From positions 706,359-770,358 of the forward strand of contig JADJEU010000001.1 of NCBI GenBank assembly GCA_016709005.1: a DNA stretch of 64,000 bases, given 5' to 3'. The notes under the pieces were generated by a model that made no database searches, was not told the origin of the DNA, and saw only the letters and a program-made list of their open reading frames with translations. The position numbers were made by a program, and so were the translations under genes. This DNA comes from Crocinitomicaceae bacterium. GTDB lineage: Bacteria; Bacteroidota; Bacteroidia; Flavobacteriales_D; Crocinitomicaceae. Positions 1 to 8,002 of the stretch are shown here, piece by piece; position 1 is the stretch's first letter; each line of letters starts with the position of its first letter.

Positions 1-265
1 TACCAACAAATTTAATGGTTGGATTGTTCGCCACATCAAAAAAATCTGCGCTTTTTAAGTGGTTATCACGATCAACGGTTCCGGTTGAAATTGAATCTGC
101 ATCTGCGCTAAACTCAATTGTAGATTTTGAAAAATCGTCGCCGTCAGTTGTTGCAGTAACATTGAATTTACCGAATGATCCGCTCACGTTGGTGAACATC
201 ATGTGTTTTACTTTGAAGGTTACTTCGCTGTGGGTTGGGTCCAGTGACCATTTTGTGTTGCTCAT
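1..265 (-). CDS. YceI family protein, 3' part cut off by window edge
   Basis: The minus strand encodes a protein starting MSNTKWSLDPTHSEVTFKVKH at the ATG at 263-265 and running off the left end of the window after 88 codons. The opening W-x-x-D-x-x-H-S-x-V-x-F-x-V-x-H, followed by a G-x-F pattern and a segment with DRDNHLKSADFFD, is the YceI lipocalin-like beta-barrel signature. Members bind isoprenoid-type lipids. No signal peptide is visible, so this copy looks cytoplasmic. It lies 31 bases downstream of the pirin gene on the same strand and is probably co-transcribed with it; this pairing is frequent in Bacteroidota. The ligand and role are unknown. Confidence 0.85.
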   Translation of the reverse strand, partial: MSNTKWSLDPTHSEVTFKVKHMMFTNVSGSFGKFNVTATTDGDDFSKSTIEFSADADSISTGTVDRDNHLKSADFFDVANNPTIKFVG

Positions 266-296
266 ATATAACTATTTATTAATTTACTTTTTAATT

Positions 297-1172
297 TCAG
301 ATTGCCATCGGAACTTCCATCAGGAGAATCTCCGCTCCCTGTGAGGTGGCTTTAAGACTCAATTCTGTTGTGTTCCAGATTCCAAGTCCATCTCTTTTTT
401 TTAGTTCAATTCCATTGATTGTGAACGATCCATTCAGCACAAATGCATAGACCCCGTTTCCTTCTTTTTTCAAAGAATAACCTGCCGTTTTTTCGTTGTC
501 AAATTTTCCTAAATGGAACCAGGCATCCTGATGAATCCAAACACCCTCATCATCTGCGTTCGGTGAAAGAATTTGCTGTAATTTATTTTGTCTGTCTTCT
601 TCTTTTAGTGAGATTTGATCGTAGCGTGGCTGAACATTTTTTGTCTTTGGAAAAACCCAGATTTGCAAAAATTTTACTGTTTTGTCCGCATTTTTATTGT
701 ATTCACTATGCGTGATTCCGCTGCCGGCACTCATCACCTGAATGTCTCCGTTCTTGATAACAGCAACCGTATTCATGCTGTCTTTATGTTCCAAATCACC
801 TTCAAGCGGAATTGAAATAATTTCCATGTTATTATGCGGATGCGTTCCAAAACCCATTCCGGCTTCAACGCTATCATCATTCAAGACTCTCAGCGCACCA
901 AAGTGCATGCGCTCTGGATTGTAGTAATTTGCAAAACTGAATGTATGATAAGAGTTTAACCAGCCGTGATTGGCATGTCCGCGTGTTTCGGCTTTGTGCA
1001 AAATAGTATTTGCCATAATTTCGGAATTTGTGTTGGGGATATGATTAAAGCCTATTTGTTCAAGTGGTCTTAATTCGTCTACCGGATCAGTAATAATTTT
1101 TCCAAATGCAGATGCAGTTACGAATACGCCTGTTCCTAAAAGACCTTTTTTTAAAAATTCACTTCGTTTCAT
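297..1172 (-). CDS. pirin family protein with N-terminal export-like segment
   Basis: A 291-residue bicupin of the pirin (YhhW-like) family. The metal ligands of pirins can be read as H111 and H113 (in THPHNNMEI) and H155 and E157 (in ITHSEY), with the 44-residue spacing expected. Pirins bind iron; some have quercetin dioxygenase activity, and the role varies. Unusually, the protein begins MKRSEFLKKGLLGTGVFVTA, a KR-x-x-F-L-K segment followed by a hydrophobic stretch, which resembles a twin-arginine-type signal with KR in place of RR. The following pirin fold starts near residue 50. It probably forms an operon with the downstream YceI gene. The family call is firm; export is inferred. Confidence 0.88.
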   Translation of the reverse strand: MKRSEFLKKGLLGTGVFVTASAFGKIITDPVDELRPLEQIGFNHIPNTNSEIMANTILHKAETRGHANHGWLNSYHTFSFANYYNPERMHFGALRVLNDDSVEAGMGFGTHPHNNMEIISIPLEGDLEHKDSMNTVAVIKNGDIQVMSAGSGITHSEYNKNADKTVKFLQIWVFPKTKNVQPRYDQISLKEEDRQNKLQQILSPNADDEGVWIHQDAWFHLGKFDNEKTAGYSLKKEGNGVYAFVLNGSFTINGIELKKRDGLGIWNTTELSLKATSQGAEILLMEVPMAI

Positions 1173-1280
1173 ATCATCAACGATTAACGATACAAAGTTC
1201 AGACGAAATCAAAACCTGGGCATTGAACTAGATTAAGAAATGAAAAAGCGTATCTTAGTTTAAATCAGAAACTCAACTGT

Positions 1281-1628
1281 ATGGATCTTTTCAGGATAAT
1301 CGTATTCACATTTATTGTTCATGGAACGGCTTTCGCGCAGACAGGATTTATTAAGGGTATTATTGATGATACGCTCGACTTCTCAGATATAAAGGGAACG
1401 GCTTATTTGACGACTAATGAACCAATATTCTTTGAAGTTGATAGCACGGGAAAATTCTTTTTAGATTCATTACAACCCGGGCAATGGAATGTAGTTTTGG
1501 AAAAACCGGGATATGAACCGTTGATGATGACCGGTGTTATTGTCAGAGCCTACAAGCATACAATTCTGGACTACTTACACCTTTTTCCAATTGGTTTAAA
1601 AAAGAAAAAAAGTAAGCGAAAAAGATAA
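1281..1628 (+). CDS. small exported protein, carboxypeptidase-regulatory-like fold
   Basis: A 115-residue protein with a signal peptide (about residues 1-19, ending AFA-Q) and one beta-sandwich-like domain. The pattern in the middle (DSTGKFFLDSLQPGQWNVVLEKPGYEP) matches the second half of the carboxypeptidase-D regulatory-like fold common in secreted Bacteroidota proteins. The C-terminus is very basic (KKKKSKRKR). It stands alone between divergent and convergent neighbours, ending 12 bases before the converging Crp/Fnr gene. The function is unknown; the domain likeness is by eye only. Confidence 0.6.
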   Translation: MDLFRIIVFTFIVHGTAFAQTGFIKGIIDDTLDFSDIKGTAYLTTNEPIFFEVDSTGKFFLDSLQPGQWNVVLEKPGYEPLMMTGVIVRAYKHTILDYLHLFPIGLKKKKSKRKR

Positions 1629-1640
1629 TTTGAATTCGAA

Positions 1641-2219
1641 TTATTTCTTCGCCAACTTGCCCCTGATCTTGCTCAAAAACTCCGGCGATATTCCAAGATA
1701 CGATGCAATATAATGTTGTGGAACACGCTGTGGAATAGTTGGATATTTTTCTATGAATTCCAAATATCTTTCTTGTGCCGGTTTTGAAAAGGTATGGAAT
1801 AATCTGCTTTGCGTTGCCGCCAGATTGCGCTGAATCAATAATCTGAAAACACGTTCAAATTTCGGAACTCTGAAAAGTAATTCCTCTTTTGAATGCGGTG
1901 TAAAAATAAAAAGTTCGCTGTCTTCGATGGTCTCAATAAATAACTTGGTTGGCGTTTGCTCATTGAAACTGGCAGCATCACCTAACCACCAATCTTCAAT
2001 ACCAAATTGCAAAATAACTTCAAAACCATTTTCATCAATATAATACGTCCGTACACAGCCTTTGATGACATAAGCTTCGAAATTGCAAACCTCACCTTCT
2101 TGCAGCAGAAAAGTTTTTTTTGGGACCGATCGATGCTCCAGAAGTGAATGAAAAATATCCAACTCTTCTTGTGAAAAAGTGACGCTGCGATTTACGTTTT
2201 TATCTATGGATTCGTACAT
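1641..2219 (-). CDS. Crp/Fnr family transcriptional regulator
   Basis: A 192-residue protein with a cyclic-nucleotide-binding-type beta-roll (about residues 15-130, with EGEVCNFEAYVIKGCVRTYY) and a C-terminal helix-turn-helix (about 145-190; the recognition part contains PQHYIASYLGISPEFLSKIR). The length and the short one-wing C-terminus match the many Crp/Fnr paralogues of Bacteroidota. There are no clustered cysteines for an Fnr-type iron-sulfur cluster, and the canonical cAMP phosphate-binding Arg-Ser pair is not evident, so the effector is unknown. The pirin-YceI unit just downstream on the same strand, or the membrane protein upstream, are candidate targets, but nothing in the sequence proves it. 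Confidence 0.88.
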   Translation of the reverse strand: MYESIDKNVNRSVTFSQEELDIFHSLLEHRSVPKKTFLLQEGEVCNFEAYVIKGCVRTYYIDENGFEVILQFGIEDWWLGDAASFNEQTPTKLFIETIEDSELFIFTPHSKEELLFRVPKFERVFRLLIQRNLAATQSRLFHTFSKPAQERYLEFIEKYPTIPQRVPQHYIASYLGISPEFLSKIRGKLAKK

Positions 2220-2256
2220 GTTGTTTTATGATTTTTCAGCACTGACTGATTCACAC

Positions 2257-2727
2257 TTATCGCAACGATCTTTCAAACTCCTCTTTCAATTTATAATCTA
2301 ACTGCAAATCCATTTCCAGCTTTTCTTTTGTTGGACGAAGCGTGAAAAAATAAATCATCACAAAAGCTGATACAAATACATAAAACAAATTCGCATTCAG
2401 AAAATACGCTACAAGCCCAAAGAGAGATGCGCCTTCCAGAATCGCAAATCGAACCAACAGAGCCGGGCGATACAAGCTCAATTTTTCCGCAAGAGTTGTT
2501 TTCGAATTTGCCTGTTCAAGTAATTTCTTGAACATAAATCCTGAAACAAAAACTGCAATTAAAGCAAAAGCGGGAACAAGAATAAAAAAGATATCTCCCT
2601 CTGGATTAAGAATAATATCAGTCTTGCCGGTCAAAGCAATAAAAACAATGGCCAACATAATTTGACCAGCCAAAAGAGCAAAGTGCAGCATTGAATTTGC
2701 TCTGAGGTAAGTTTTTGAGTCGAGCAT
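2257..2727 (-). CDS. integral membrane protein, four predicted helices
   Basis: A 156-residue hydrophobic protein with four likely membrane helices (about residues 13-33, 46-67, 88-108 and 110-130) and a charged C-terminal tail (KEKLEMDLQLDYKLKEEFERSLR). No family is recognised. It starts 6 bases after the CoA-binding gene, which precedes it in the same direction, so the two are probably co-transcribed. Function unknown. Confidence 0.65.
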   Translation of the reverse strand: MLDSKTYLRANSMLHFALLAGQIMLAIVFIALTGKTDIILNPEGDIFFILVPAFALIAVFVSGFMFKKLLEQANSKTTLAEKLSLYRPALLVRFAILEGASLFGLVAYFLNANLFYVFVSAFVMIYFFTLRPTKEKLEMDLQLDYKLKEEFERSLR

Positions 2728-2733
2728 AAAAAT

Positions 2734-3096
2734 TTATTTATCGAAAACGCCCATTCCTAGCATAACCAAGGTACAAGCTTCTTCAAATGGAATATGATTT
2801 CGTTTTAATAATTCTTGTAATTCAGCATTCTCCGTTCCCGGATTAAAAATAATACGTTGTGGTTTTAGCGAAAGTATATAGTCGTAATACGTTTTCTGAT
2901 TTTGCGGATTCAAATAAAGCGTAATTGTATGAATATTTTCAAACGGGTAAAGCTCCTTTTTTATCGCAACACCATTCACTTCACCTATTTTGTTTCCAAG
3001 TGCTGCCACCTCAAAACCATGGGCCACTAATTTCTTAATCGCCCTATTGGAGTAGCGATCTTCATTCATACTTGCACCCAAAACTAAAACCTTCAT
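2734..3096 (-). CDS. CoA-binding domain protein
   Basis: A single-domain Rossmann-like CoA-binding protein of about 120 residues. It opens MKVLVLGASMNEDRYSNRAI, which is the nucleotide-binding beta strand and glycine turn of the family (YccU-like), and continues with an RIIFNPGTENAEL segment matching the second conserved block. I place the start at the ATG at 3094-3096 rather than six codons upstream because the fold begins directly with the first beta strand (KVLVLG). The ligand is inferred from the family; the physiological role is unknown. Confidence 0.8.
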   Translation of the reverse strand: MKVLVLGASMNEDRYSNRAIKKLVAHGFEVAALGNKIGEVNGVAIKKELYPFENIHTITLYLNPQNQKTYYDYILSLKPQRIIFNPGTENAELQELLKRNHIPFEEACTLVMLGMGVFDK

Positions 3097-3134
3097 TGAT
3101 CTTACAATTAACATCCCGATAATTCCAAGATGGA

Positions 3135-3142
3135 TATTTTTG
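3135..3142 (+). promoter_or_regulatory. candidate -7 box (TAnnTTTG) of the FadL-like gene
   Basis: The octamer TATTTTTG fits the Bacteroidota -7 consensus and ends 28 bases before the start codon. No clear TTG is found 19 bases upstream, so the call rests on one half-site. Confidence 0.35.
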
Positions 3143-3170
3143 CTAATTTAGTCGAAACTCAACTAAATTC

Positions 3171-4406
3171 ATGAAAAAAATTCTAATCGCATTGTTTGTT
3201 GCCGGATCAACATCGGCGCTGGCTGGCGGATTTCAGCTTAATGTTCAAAGCGCCCGCGGAATGGGAATGGGTGGCGCCTATTCAGGTTACTGCATCGGAA
3301 CCGAATCTGTTTTCTTCAACCCCGGAGGAATGACAAATTTGAAAGGACATAATTTTACAATTGGTGGATCGTTGATCATGCCGCTTGTGTCTCTTCAAAC
3401 TCCGATGACAGACAATATCAATCAAACATCTCCAATGGCCACACCGATTCATTTTTATTATGGTGGTCAGATTTTGGATAATTTGTTTGTTGGTCTTGGA
3501 ATCAACAATCAATTTGGTTCTAGTTCATCTTTCGAAAATGATTGGGAAGGACGTTTTATCGTTCAAAATATCTCACTTAAAACGTTCACCTTTCAACCAA
3601 CTGTTGCCTATAAGATTCATGATTATATAAGCGTAGGTGCAGGATTTGTTTTGACCACTGGAAGTTTTGCTTACGAAAAAGCCGTGCCCGTTGGATCAGC
3701 AAGCACTGATTACGGAAAAGCAAAATTAACAGGGAGTGGAATTTCTTATGGTTTTAATGCTGGAATTTTCTCAACGATTATTGACAATGACAAAATGAAA
3801 CTAACTTTTGGAGCTTCTTACCGTTCAGGTCAAGCGCTGAATTTAGAAGATGGTCTTGCTGAGTTTACAGATATCCCGCCTTCACTTGTGGGAACCTTTC
3901 CAACATCAACAAGTTTTACCGGTAAATTGAATTTGCCATCTGTAATCTCAACAGGAATTTCTTACCAATACAAATTCAATGAGAACAATTCACTAACTGT
4001 TTTGTACGACTTTAATTACACCGGTTGGTCAACTTATGATACACTTGCTTTTGATTTTGATAATACTGATACACCGGATTCAAAGACAACAAAGGCTTGG
4101 GCTAATTCTCCAACACATCGTTTTGGAATTGAATATGCACTCAATGAAATGTTCTTTTTCCGCGCGGGTGGCTACTATGACATCACCCCTATTCAAGATG
4201 GTTTTGTGAGTCCTGAACTTCCTGATCAAACGCAATTTGTTCCAACCTTTGGATTTGGAATGCAGATTGGAGATCATTTTGCATTTGACTTAGCATGGTT
4301 TCATCAAGACACCGAGCGCGAATCTGATTTAACAGACGCAGGCTTTACAGCCAAATACCACAGAATTGCAGATGGTATCACTTTTAGTACAACGATCAAA
4401 TTTTAA
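3171..4406 (+). CDS. FadL/OmpP1-type outer membrane transport protein
   Basis: A 411-residue outer-membrane barrel with a signal peptide (about residues 1-18, ending ALA). The mature N-terminus GGFQLNVQSARGMGMGGAYS followed by a FFNPGGM segment is diagnostic of the FadL/TodX family, which moves hydrophobic molecules such as fatty acids across the outer membrane. The C-terminus ends in phenylalanine (TTIKF), as expected for BamA-assembled barrels. The gene is followed 11 bases later by an SGNH-hydrolase lipoprotein, a recurrent pairing in Bacteroidota that suggests uptake coupled to ester hydrolysis. The substrate cannot be read from sequence. Confidence 0.9.
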   Translation: MKKILIALFVAGSTSALAGGFQLNVQSARGMGMGGAYSGYCIGTESVFFNPGGMTNLKGHNFTIGGSLIMPLVSLQTPMTDNINQTSPMATPIHFYYGGQILDNLFVGLGINNQFGSSSSFENDWEGRFIVQNISLKTFTFQPTVAYKIHDYISVGAGFVLTTGSFAYEKAVPVGSASTDYGKAKLTGSGISYGFNAGIFSTIIDNDKMKLTFGASYRSGQALNLEDGLAEFTDIPPSLVGTFPTSTSFTGKLNLPSVISTGISYQYKFNENNSLTVLYDFNYTGWSTYDTLAFDFDNTDTPDSKTTKAWANSPTHRFGIEYALNEMFFFRAGGYYDITPIQDGFVSPELPDQTQFVPTFGFGMQIGDHFAFDLAWFHQDTERESDLTDAGFTAKYHRIADGITFSTTIKF

Positions 4407-4417
4407 GAAAATAGTCT

Positions 4418-5809
4418 ATGAAAAACACAGGATTAATTTTAATCGGAATTGCACTGGTGTCATCATCATGTCGCAAAGTAGAATTTGAAGAAGTTGAACG
4501 TACATATGGTGATGCAGATTTTTCAAGATACATTTCTGTAGGAAACTCTTTGACTCAAGGCTATCAGGATGGCGGAGTTTACAAAGAGGGTCAGGAAGAT
4601 TCTTATCCGGCAATCATTGCAAGACAAATGCAAATCGTGGATCCAAACATGGATGACTTTGAACAACCAGAAGTTTATGGAAATGGTTCAGGTTATATGC
4701 ACCTTGAATATATTAACGGAGAAATCGAAGTAATCTCTCCCGGTGATTTAACAAATGAACCAACTGAAGAAGATGCGTCATGGGCCAACTGGGGTGCATC
4801 TATGAAATCAATTAAATATAACAACCTTGGAATTTCAGGAATCACCTTAATGCAATGTGTAGCGATAAATGATGATGAACTTGAAATCAACAATGCAATT
4901 CTGGGTGGATTCAGCATTACGATTCCATTTGTGATTGATACAACAATTCCTGGAAATCCATTTGCACGCTTTATGGATTTTGGTGGAAATCCAAATTTCC
5001 TTTTGGGTGGCGGAACTCCAATTCAGTATGTTGATCACATTGAACAAAGCAACGCAACTTTTTTCACAAGCTGGTTGGGTGATAACGACGTTTTAGGTTA
5101 TGCAACCTCAGGTGGTATTCCGGTTGAAATTGATGGAACTCTTTTAGGTTTGGGTGTAATTCAATATGGAAATTTATCCGATCCAATTGTATTCAGACAA
5201 AAGTATGATTCAGTACTTACAGCATTTAGTTCTATTGGTGCTGAAGGCGTTTGCGCAACCATTCCAGATGTAACCGTTATTCCTTACTTCAACACATTTA
5301 CGGTTGGTGGTATCAAAGAAGATTATGGTTATGCGGATGTTTGGATTGAAGAAGGAGATGGAAACGGAGGGGTAACTCAGGTGCGAATTGCGTCTGATGC
5401 AGACTTAATTTTACTGACTGCAAAAGATGATATTGAAGCTGGAGCCGGATCGTCAGAAACAAATCCACTTTCAAATGGTCGTGTGCTTGATCAGGGTGAA
5501 GTAAATGCTTGCAGATCCAGAACGATTGAATTGAATAATGCGATTAAATCATCTGCTGCTATGTTTAACTATCCGGTAGTTGACATGTATGGTTTTTTGG
5601 ATAAAATCAAACCAGGAATCATGATGGAAGGTATAGGTATTTCACCTGAGTACATTGGTGGCGGTGCCTTTTCTCTGGACGGTGTTCACTTGAATCCACG
5701 TGGTTATGCAATAGCCGCTAATGAATTTATCAAAGTGATTAACGAAGCGTATGGTTCTAATATTCCGCTTGCGAGTATTGGTTCGTATCGCGGTGTTGTT
5801 TTTCCGTAA
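4418..5809 (+). CDS. SGNH/GDSL hydrolase family lipoprotein
   Basis: A 463-residue lipoprotein with a lipobox (VSSSC, Cys17). SGNH blocks are visible: block I as ISVGNSLTQG near residue 40, with Asn in place of the Asp of GDSL but the catalytic Ser kept; block III as GDND near residue 222; and block V as DGVHLNPRG near residue 428, giving the Asp-x-x-His pair. It should hydrolyse ester bonds in lipids or acylated compounds at the cell surface or in the periplasm. It forms a two-gene unit with the FadL-like porin. The family is clear; the substrate is unknown. Confidence 0.85.
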   Translation: MKNTGLILIGIALVSSSCRKVEFEEVERTYGDADFSRYISVGNSLTQGYQDGGVYKEGQEDSYPAIIARQMQIVDPNMDDFEQPEVYGNGSGYMHLEYINGEIEVISPGDLTNEPTEEDASWANWGASMKSIKYNNLGISGITLMQCVAINDDELEINNAILGGFSITIPFVIDTTIPGNPFARFMDFGGNPNFLLGGGTPIQYVDHIEQSNATFFTSWLGDNDVLGYATSGGIPVEIDGTLLGLGVIQYGNLSDPIVFRQKYDSVLTAFSSIGAEGVCATIPDVTVIPYFNTFTVGGIKEDYGYADVWIEEGDGNGGVTQVRIASDADLILLTAKDDIEAGAGSSETNPLSNGRVLDQGEVNACRSRTIELNNAIKSSAAMFNYPVVDMYGFLDKIKPGIMMEGIGISPEYIGGGAFSLDGVHLNPRGYAIAANEFIKVINEAYGSNIPLASIGSYRGVVFP

Positions 5810-5814
5810 TTAGT

Positions 5815-6000
5815 TATTTGGTAAATGGTAATCGGGTAATCGGTAATCAGTAACCGGTGATTTTTTTCTTATTTGTTATTTGAGATTTGTGTTTCGAAAT
5901 TTAAACAACACTGACCTCTCATTACCTTTTTCTAACTTACTACCGATTACACAAACACCTGATTACCTTTTTTTTTCAACCTGACCACCGATTACCAATT
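5815..6000. repeat. inverted repeat built from GGTAATC-type units
   Basis: The left part (about 5820-5860) holds four or five near-tandem copies of a roughly 10-base unit, GGTAATCGG or GGTAATCAG. The right part (about 5920-5998) holds the same motif in reverse complement (CATTACC, ACCGATTAC, TGATTACC, ACCGATTACC), with T-rich spacers. The whole can fold back on itself between the SGNH gene and panB. A similar unit run recurs at the right edge of the window (63950-64000), so this is a dispersed intergenic repeat family. Confidence 0.7.
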
Positions 6001-6033
6001 GCGCGCATTGTGTAGTTTCGCAATTAATTCCCT

Positions 6034-6041
6034 TACCTTTG
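6034..6041 (+). promoter_or_regulatory. candidate -7 box of panB
   Basis: TACCTTTG is an exact TAnnTTTG match, identical to the box of the proximal rRNA promoter. It lies 18 bases before the panB start and implies a very short leader. The upstream TTG element is not at ideal spacing. Confidence 0.5.
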
Positions 6042-6059
6042 TAACCTTAATAACGCATC

Positions 6060-6875
6060 ATGTCAGTACACAACGACGTAAAAAGAGTCACTACGCATGT
6101 TCTTCAGGAGATGAAGCAACGTGGTGAAAAGATAGCCATGCTAACCGGTTACGATTATTCAATGGCTCGTATTTTAGACGAGGCTGGAATAGATATTATC
6201 CTTGTTGGTGATTCAGCTTCAAACGTAATGGCAGGTCATGAAACAACCTTGCCAATTACATTAAATGAAATGATTTATCACGCAGCCTCAGTTATTCGGG
6301 CAATTGATCGCGCATTGGTTGTTGTTGATTTACCGTTTGGTTCGTATCAGGGAAATTCACGTTCAGCACTAGACAGCGCTATTCGCATTATGAAAGAAGC
6401 TGGTGCACACGCCGTAAAGCTAGAGGGTGGTCGTGAAATAAAAGAATCGATCGAACGAATTTTAACTGCCGGAATTCCTGTAATGGGACATCTTGGTTTG
6501 ACACCGCAGTCCATTTATAAATTTGGAACTTATACTGTTCGCGCACGTGAAGAGGAAGAAGCTAAACTATTGATTGAAGACGCAAAAATTTTGGAACAAT
6601 CGGGTTGTTTTGCGTTGGTGCTCGAAAAAATTCCTGCGCAATTAGCTACGCAAGTCGCTAAAGAAGTCAAGATTCCTGTCATTGGAATTGGCGCTGGTGG
6701 TGGTGTGGACGGACAAGTATTGGTGAGTCATGATATGCTTGGTATCAACAATGAATTCAATCCGCGTTTTTTAAGAAAATATCACAACTTGCATCAGGAA
6801 ATGCTGAACTCATTTAAATCGTATATCAAAGATGTACGCAGCAAAGATTTCCCGAACGAGAACGAACAATACTAA
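6060..6875 (+). CDS. panB: 3-methyl-2-oxobutanoate hydroxymethyltransferase PanB
   Basis: A 271-residue TIM-barrel enzyme that transfers a hydroxymethyl group from methylenetetrahydrofolate to 2-oxoisovalerate, the first committed step of pantothenate (and so CoA) synthesis. Diagnostic stretches are MLTGYDYSMARILDEAGID, the metal-binding LVGDSASNVMAGHETTLP, DLPFGSYQ, KLEGG and VMGHLGLTPQS. The length is normal. The protein is cytoplasmic and decameric in the family. The gene is 5 bases upstream of an RluA-type gene and likely co-transcribed with it. No panC or panD is in the window. Confidence 0.97.
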   Translation: MSVHNDVKRVTTHVLQEMKQRGEKIAMLTGYDYSMARILDEAGIDIILVGDSASNVMAGHETTLPITLNEMIYHAASVIRAIDRALVVVDLPFGSYQGNSRSALDSAIRIMKEAGAHAVKLEGGREIKESIERILTAGIPVMGHLGLTPQSIYKFGTYTVRAREEEEAKLLIEDAKILEQSGCFALVLEKIPAQLATQVAKEVKIPVIGIGAGGGVDGQVLVSHDMLGINNEFNPRFLRKYHNLHQEMLNSFKSYIKDVRSKDFPNENEQY

Positions 6876-6880
6876 AAATC

Positions 6881-7570
6881 ATGACGCCTGAAGTTTTGTA
6901 TGAAGACAATCACATCATTGTTGTCAACAAACGTGGCGGTGATATTGTACAAGGAGATAAAACAGGAGACCGAACTTTAGGTGATGATGTCAAAGCATAC
7001 ATCAAAGAAAAATACGAAAAGCCCGGAGATGTTTTTTTAGGCACTGTTCATCGCATTGATCGTCCAACTTCAGGAATTGTATTATTTGCAAGAACCAGCA
7101 AAGCACTTGCGCGTCTCAATCAAATGTTTCAGGATAAGGAGATTCAGAAAACCTATTGGGCAGTCACTGAAAATGCGCCTCCGCAAAAATCAGGAACATT
7201 GATTCACTTTCTCACCCGAAACGAAAAACAAAATAAAAGCTACGGACACACCTCTGAAAAAAAGGACAGCAAACGTGCTGAGTTGCATTATACTTTTGAA
7301 GGAAAATCAAACAATTATTTTTTCATTCGGGTAGAACCAATTACTGGTTGTCATCATCAAATCAGAGTGCAGCTTTCAACTATTGGTTGTGTGATTAAAG
7401 GTGACTTAAAGTATGGTGCCAAACGTTCAAATCCTGATGGATCAATTCACTTACACGCTCAAAAAATTCAATTCATTCATCCGGTTTCAAAACAAGAAAT
7501 TATAATTACTGCAAAACCACCGAATGATCCAAACTGGAATGAGTTTTATAAAGTAATGCAAGGGAGATAA
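6881..7570 (+). CDS. RluA family pseudouridine synthase
   Basis: A 229-residue enzyme that isomerises uridine to pseudouridine in rRNA or tRNA. The catalytic motif is HRIDRPTSGIVLFARTSKA near residue 57, with the Asp of HRID-RPTSG. The conserved C-terminal GCHHQIRVQLSTIGCVIKGD block corresponds to the T-G-R-x-H-Q-I-R-V-H motif of RluA enzymes. There is no S4 domain, so it belongs to the short RluA/TruC-like forms. It follows panB by 5 bases, a common arrangement in Flavobacteriia. The exact RNA site cannot be assigned. Confidence 0.92.
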   Translation: MTPEVLYEDNHIIVVNKRGGDIVQGDKTGDRTLGDDVKAYIKEKYEKPGDVFLGTVHRIDRPTSGIVLFARTSKALARLNQMFQDKEIQKTYWAVTENAPPQKSGTLIHFLTRNEKQNKSYGHTSEKKDSKRAELHYTFEGKSNNYFFIRVEPITGCHHQIRVQLSTIGCVIKGDLKYGAKRSNPDGSIHLHAQKIQFIHPVSKQEIIITAKPPNDPNWNEFYKVMQGR

Positions 7571-7582
7571 CGTTCGAATGAA

Positions 7583-8002
7583 CTATTCGAATCCAGGTTT
7601 TTTGCGTGCAACTTTTTTCTGCGAATCAATTTTTTTGGTTTTCAATCGCGCTTCTTTTTTTGATCTGGAAACTTTTGTAGGAATTCGCTTAGCCTTTACT
7701 ATCAAAGCAGCTTCCAGCAATTCTAAAAAATGCTGAATCGCAAATTTTTTATTCTGAATTTGCGAGCGTGAGCGTTCTGAATTGATTCGAATCACACCAT
7801 CATGCAAATGCGATTTCATTTTGAATTTGATACGCTCTTTTTCAAAACCATCAAATAAAGATGACTCATTCAAATCAAACACGATGGTGACTTTGGATTC
7901 TGTTTTATTAACGTGCTGCCCTCCTGCTCCACCACTGCGTGCAGTTTCAAATTTACATTCGTTGATGTAAGCAGATTTTGGATAACGCAACAAGGAATTC
8001 AT
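7583..8002 (-). CDS. arfB: alternative ribosome-rescue factor ArfB-like protein
   Basis: A 139-residue protein with the peptidyl-tRNA hydrolysing GGQ motif (SGGAGGQHVNKTES, residues 23-36) and a basic C-terminal tail (RSKKEARLKTKKIDSQKKVARKKPGFE) of the kind that enters the empty mRNA channel of stalled ribosomes. It lacks the codon-recognition domains of RF1 and RF2. It should release nascent chains from non-stop complexes. Its start codon overlaps the stop of the upstream RlmL-type gene (TAATG), so the two are translationally linked. Confidence 0.9.
   Translation of the reverse strand: MNSLLRYPKSAYINECKFETARSGGAGGQHVNKTESKVTIVFDLNESSLFDGFEKERIKFKMKSHLHDGVIRINSERSRSQIQNKKFAIQHFLELLEAALIVKAKRIPTKVSRSKKEARLKTKKIDSQKKVARKKPGFE

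Noticed and set aside
443..924. Plus-strand frames overlapping the pirin gene
   Set aside because: They are antisense shadows of an unambiguous coding gene.
5815..6000. CRISPR array
   Set aside because: Units are about 10 bases without unique spacers of constant length, and no cas gene is in the window.
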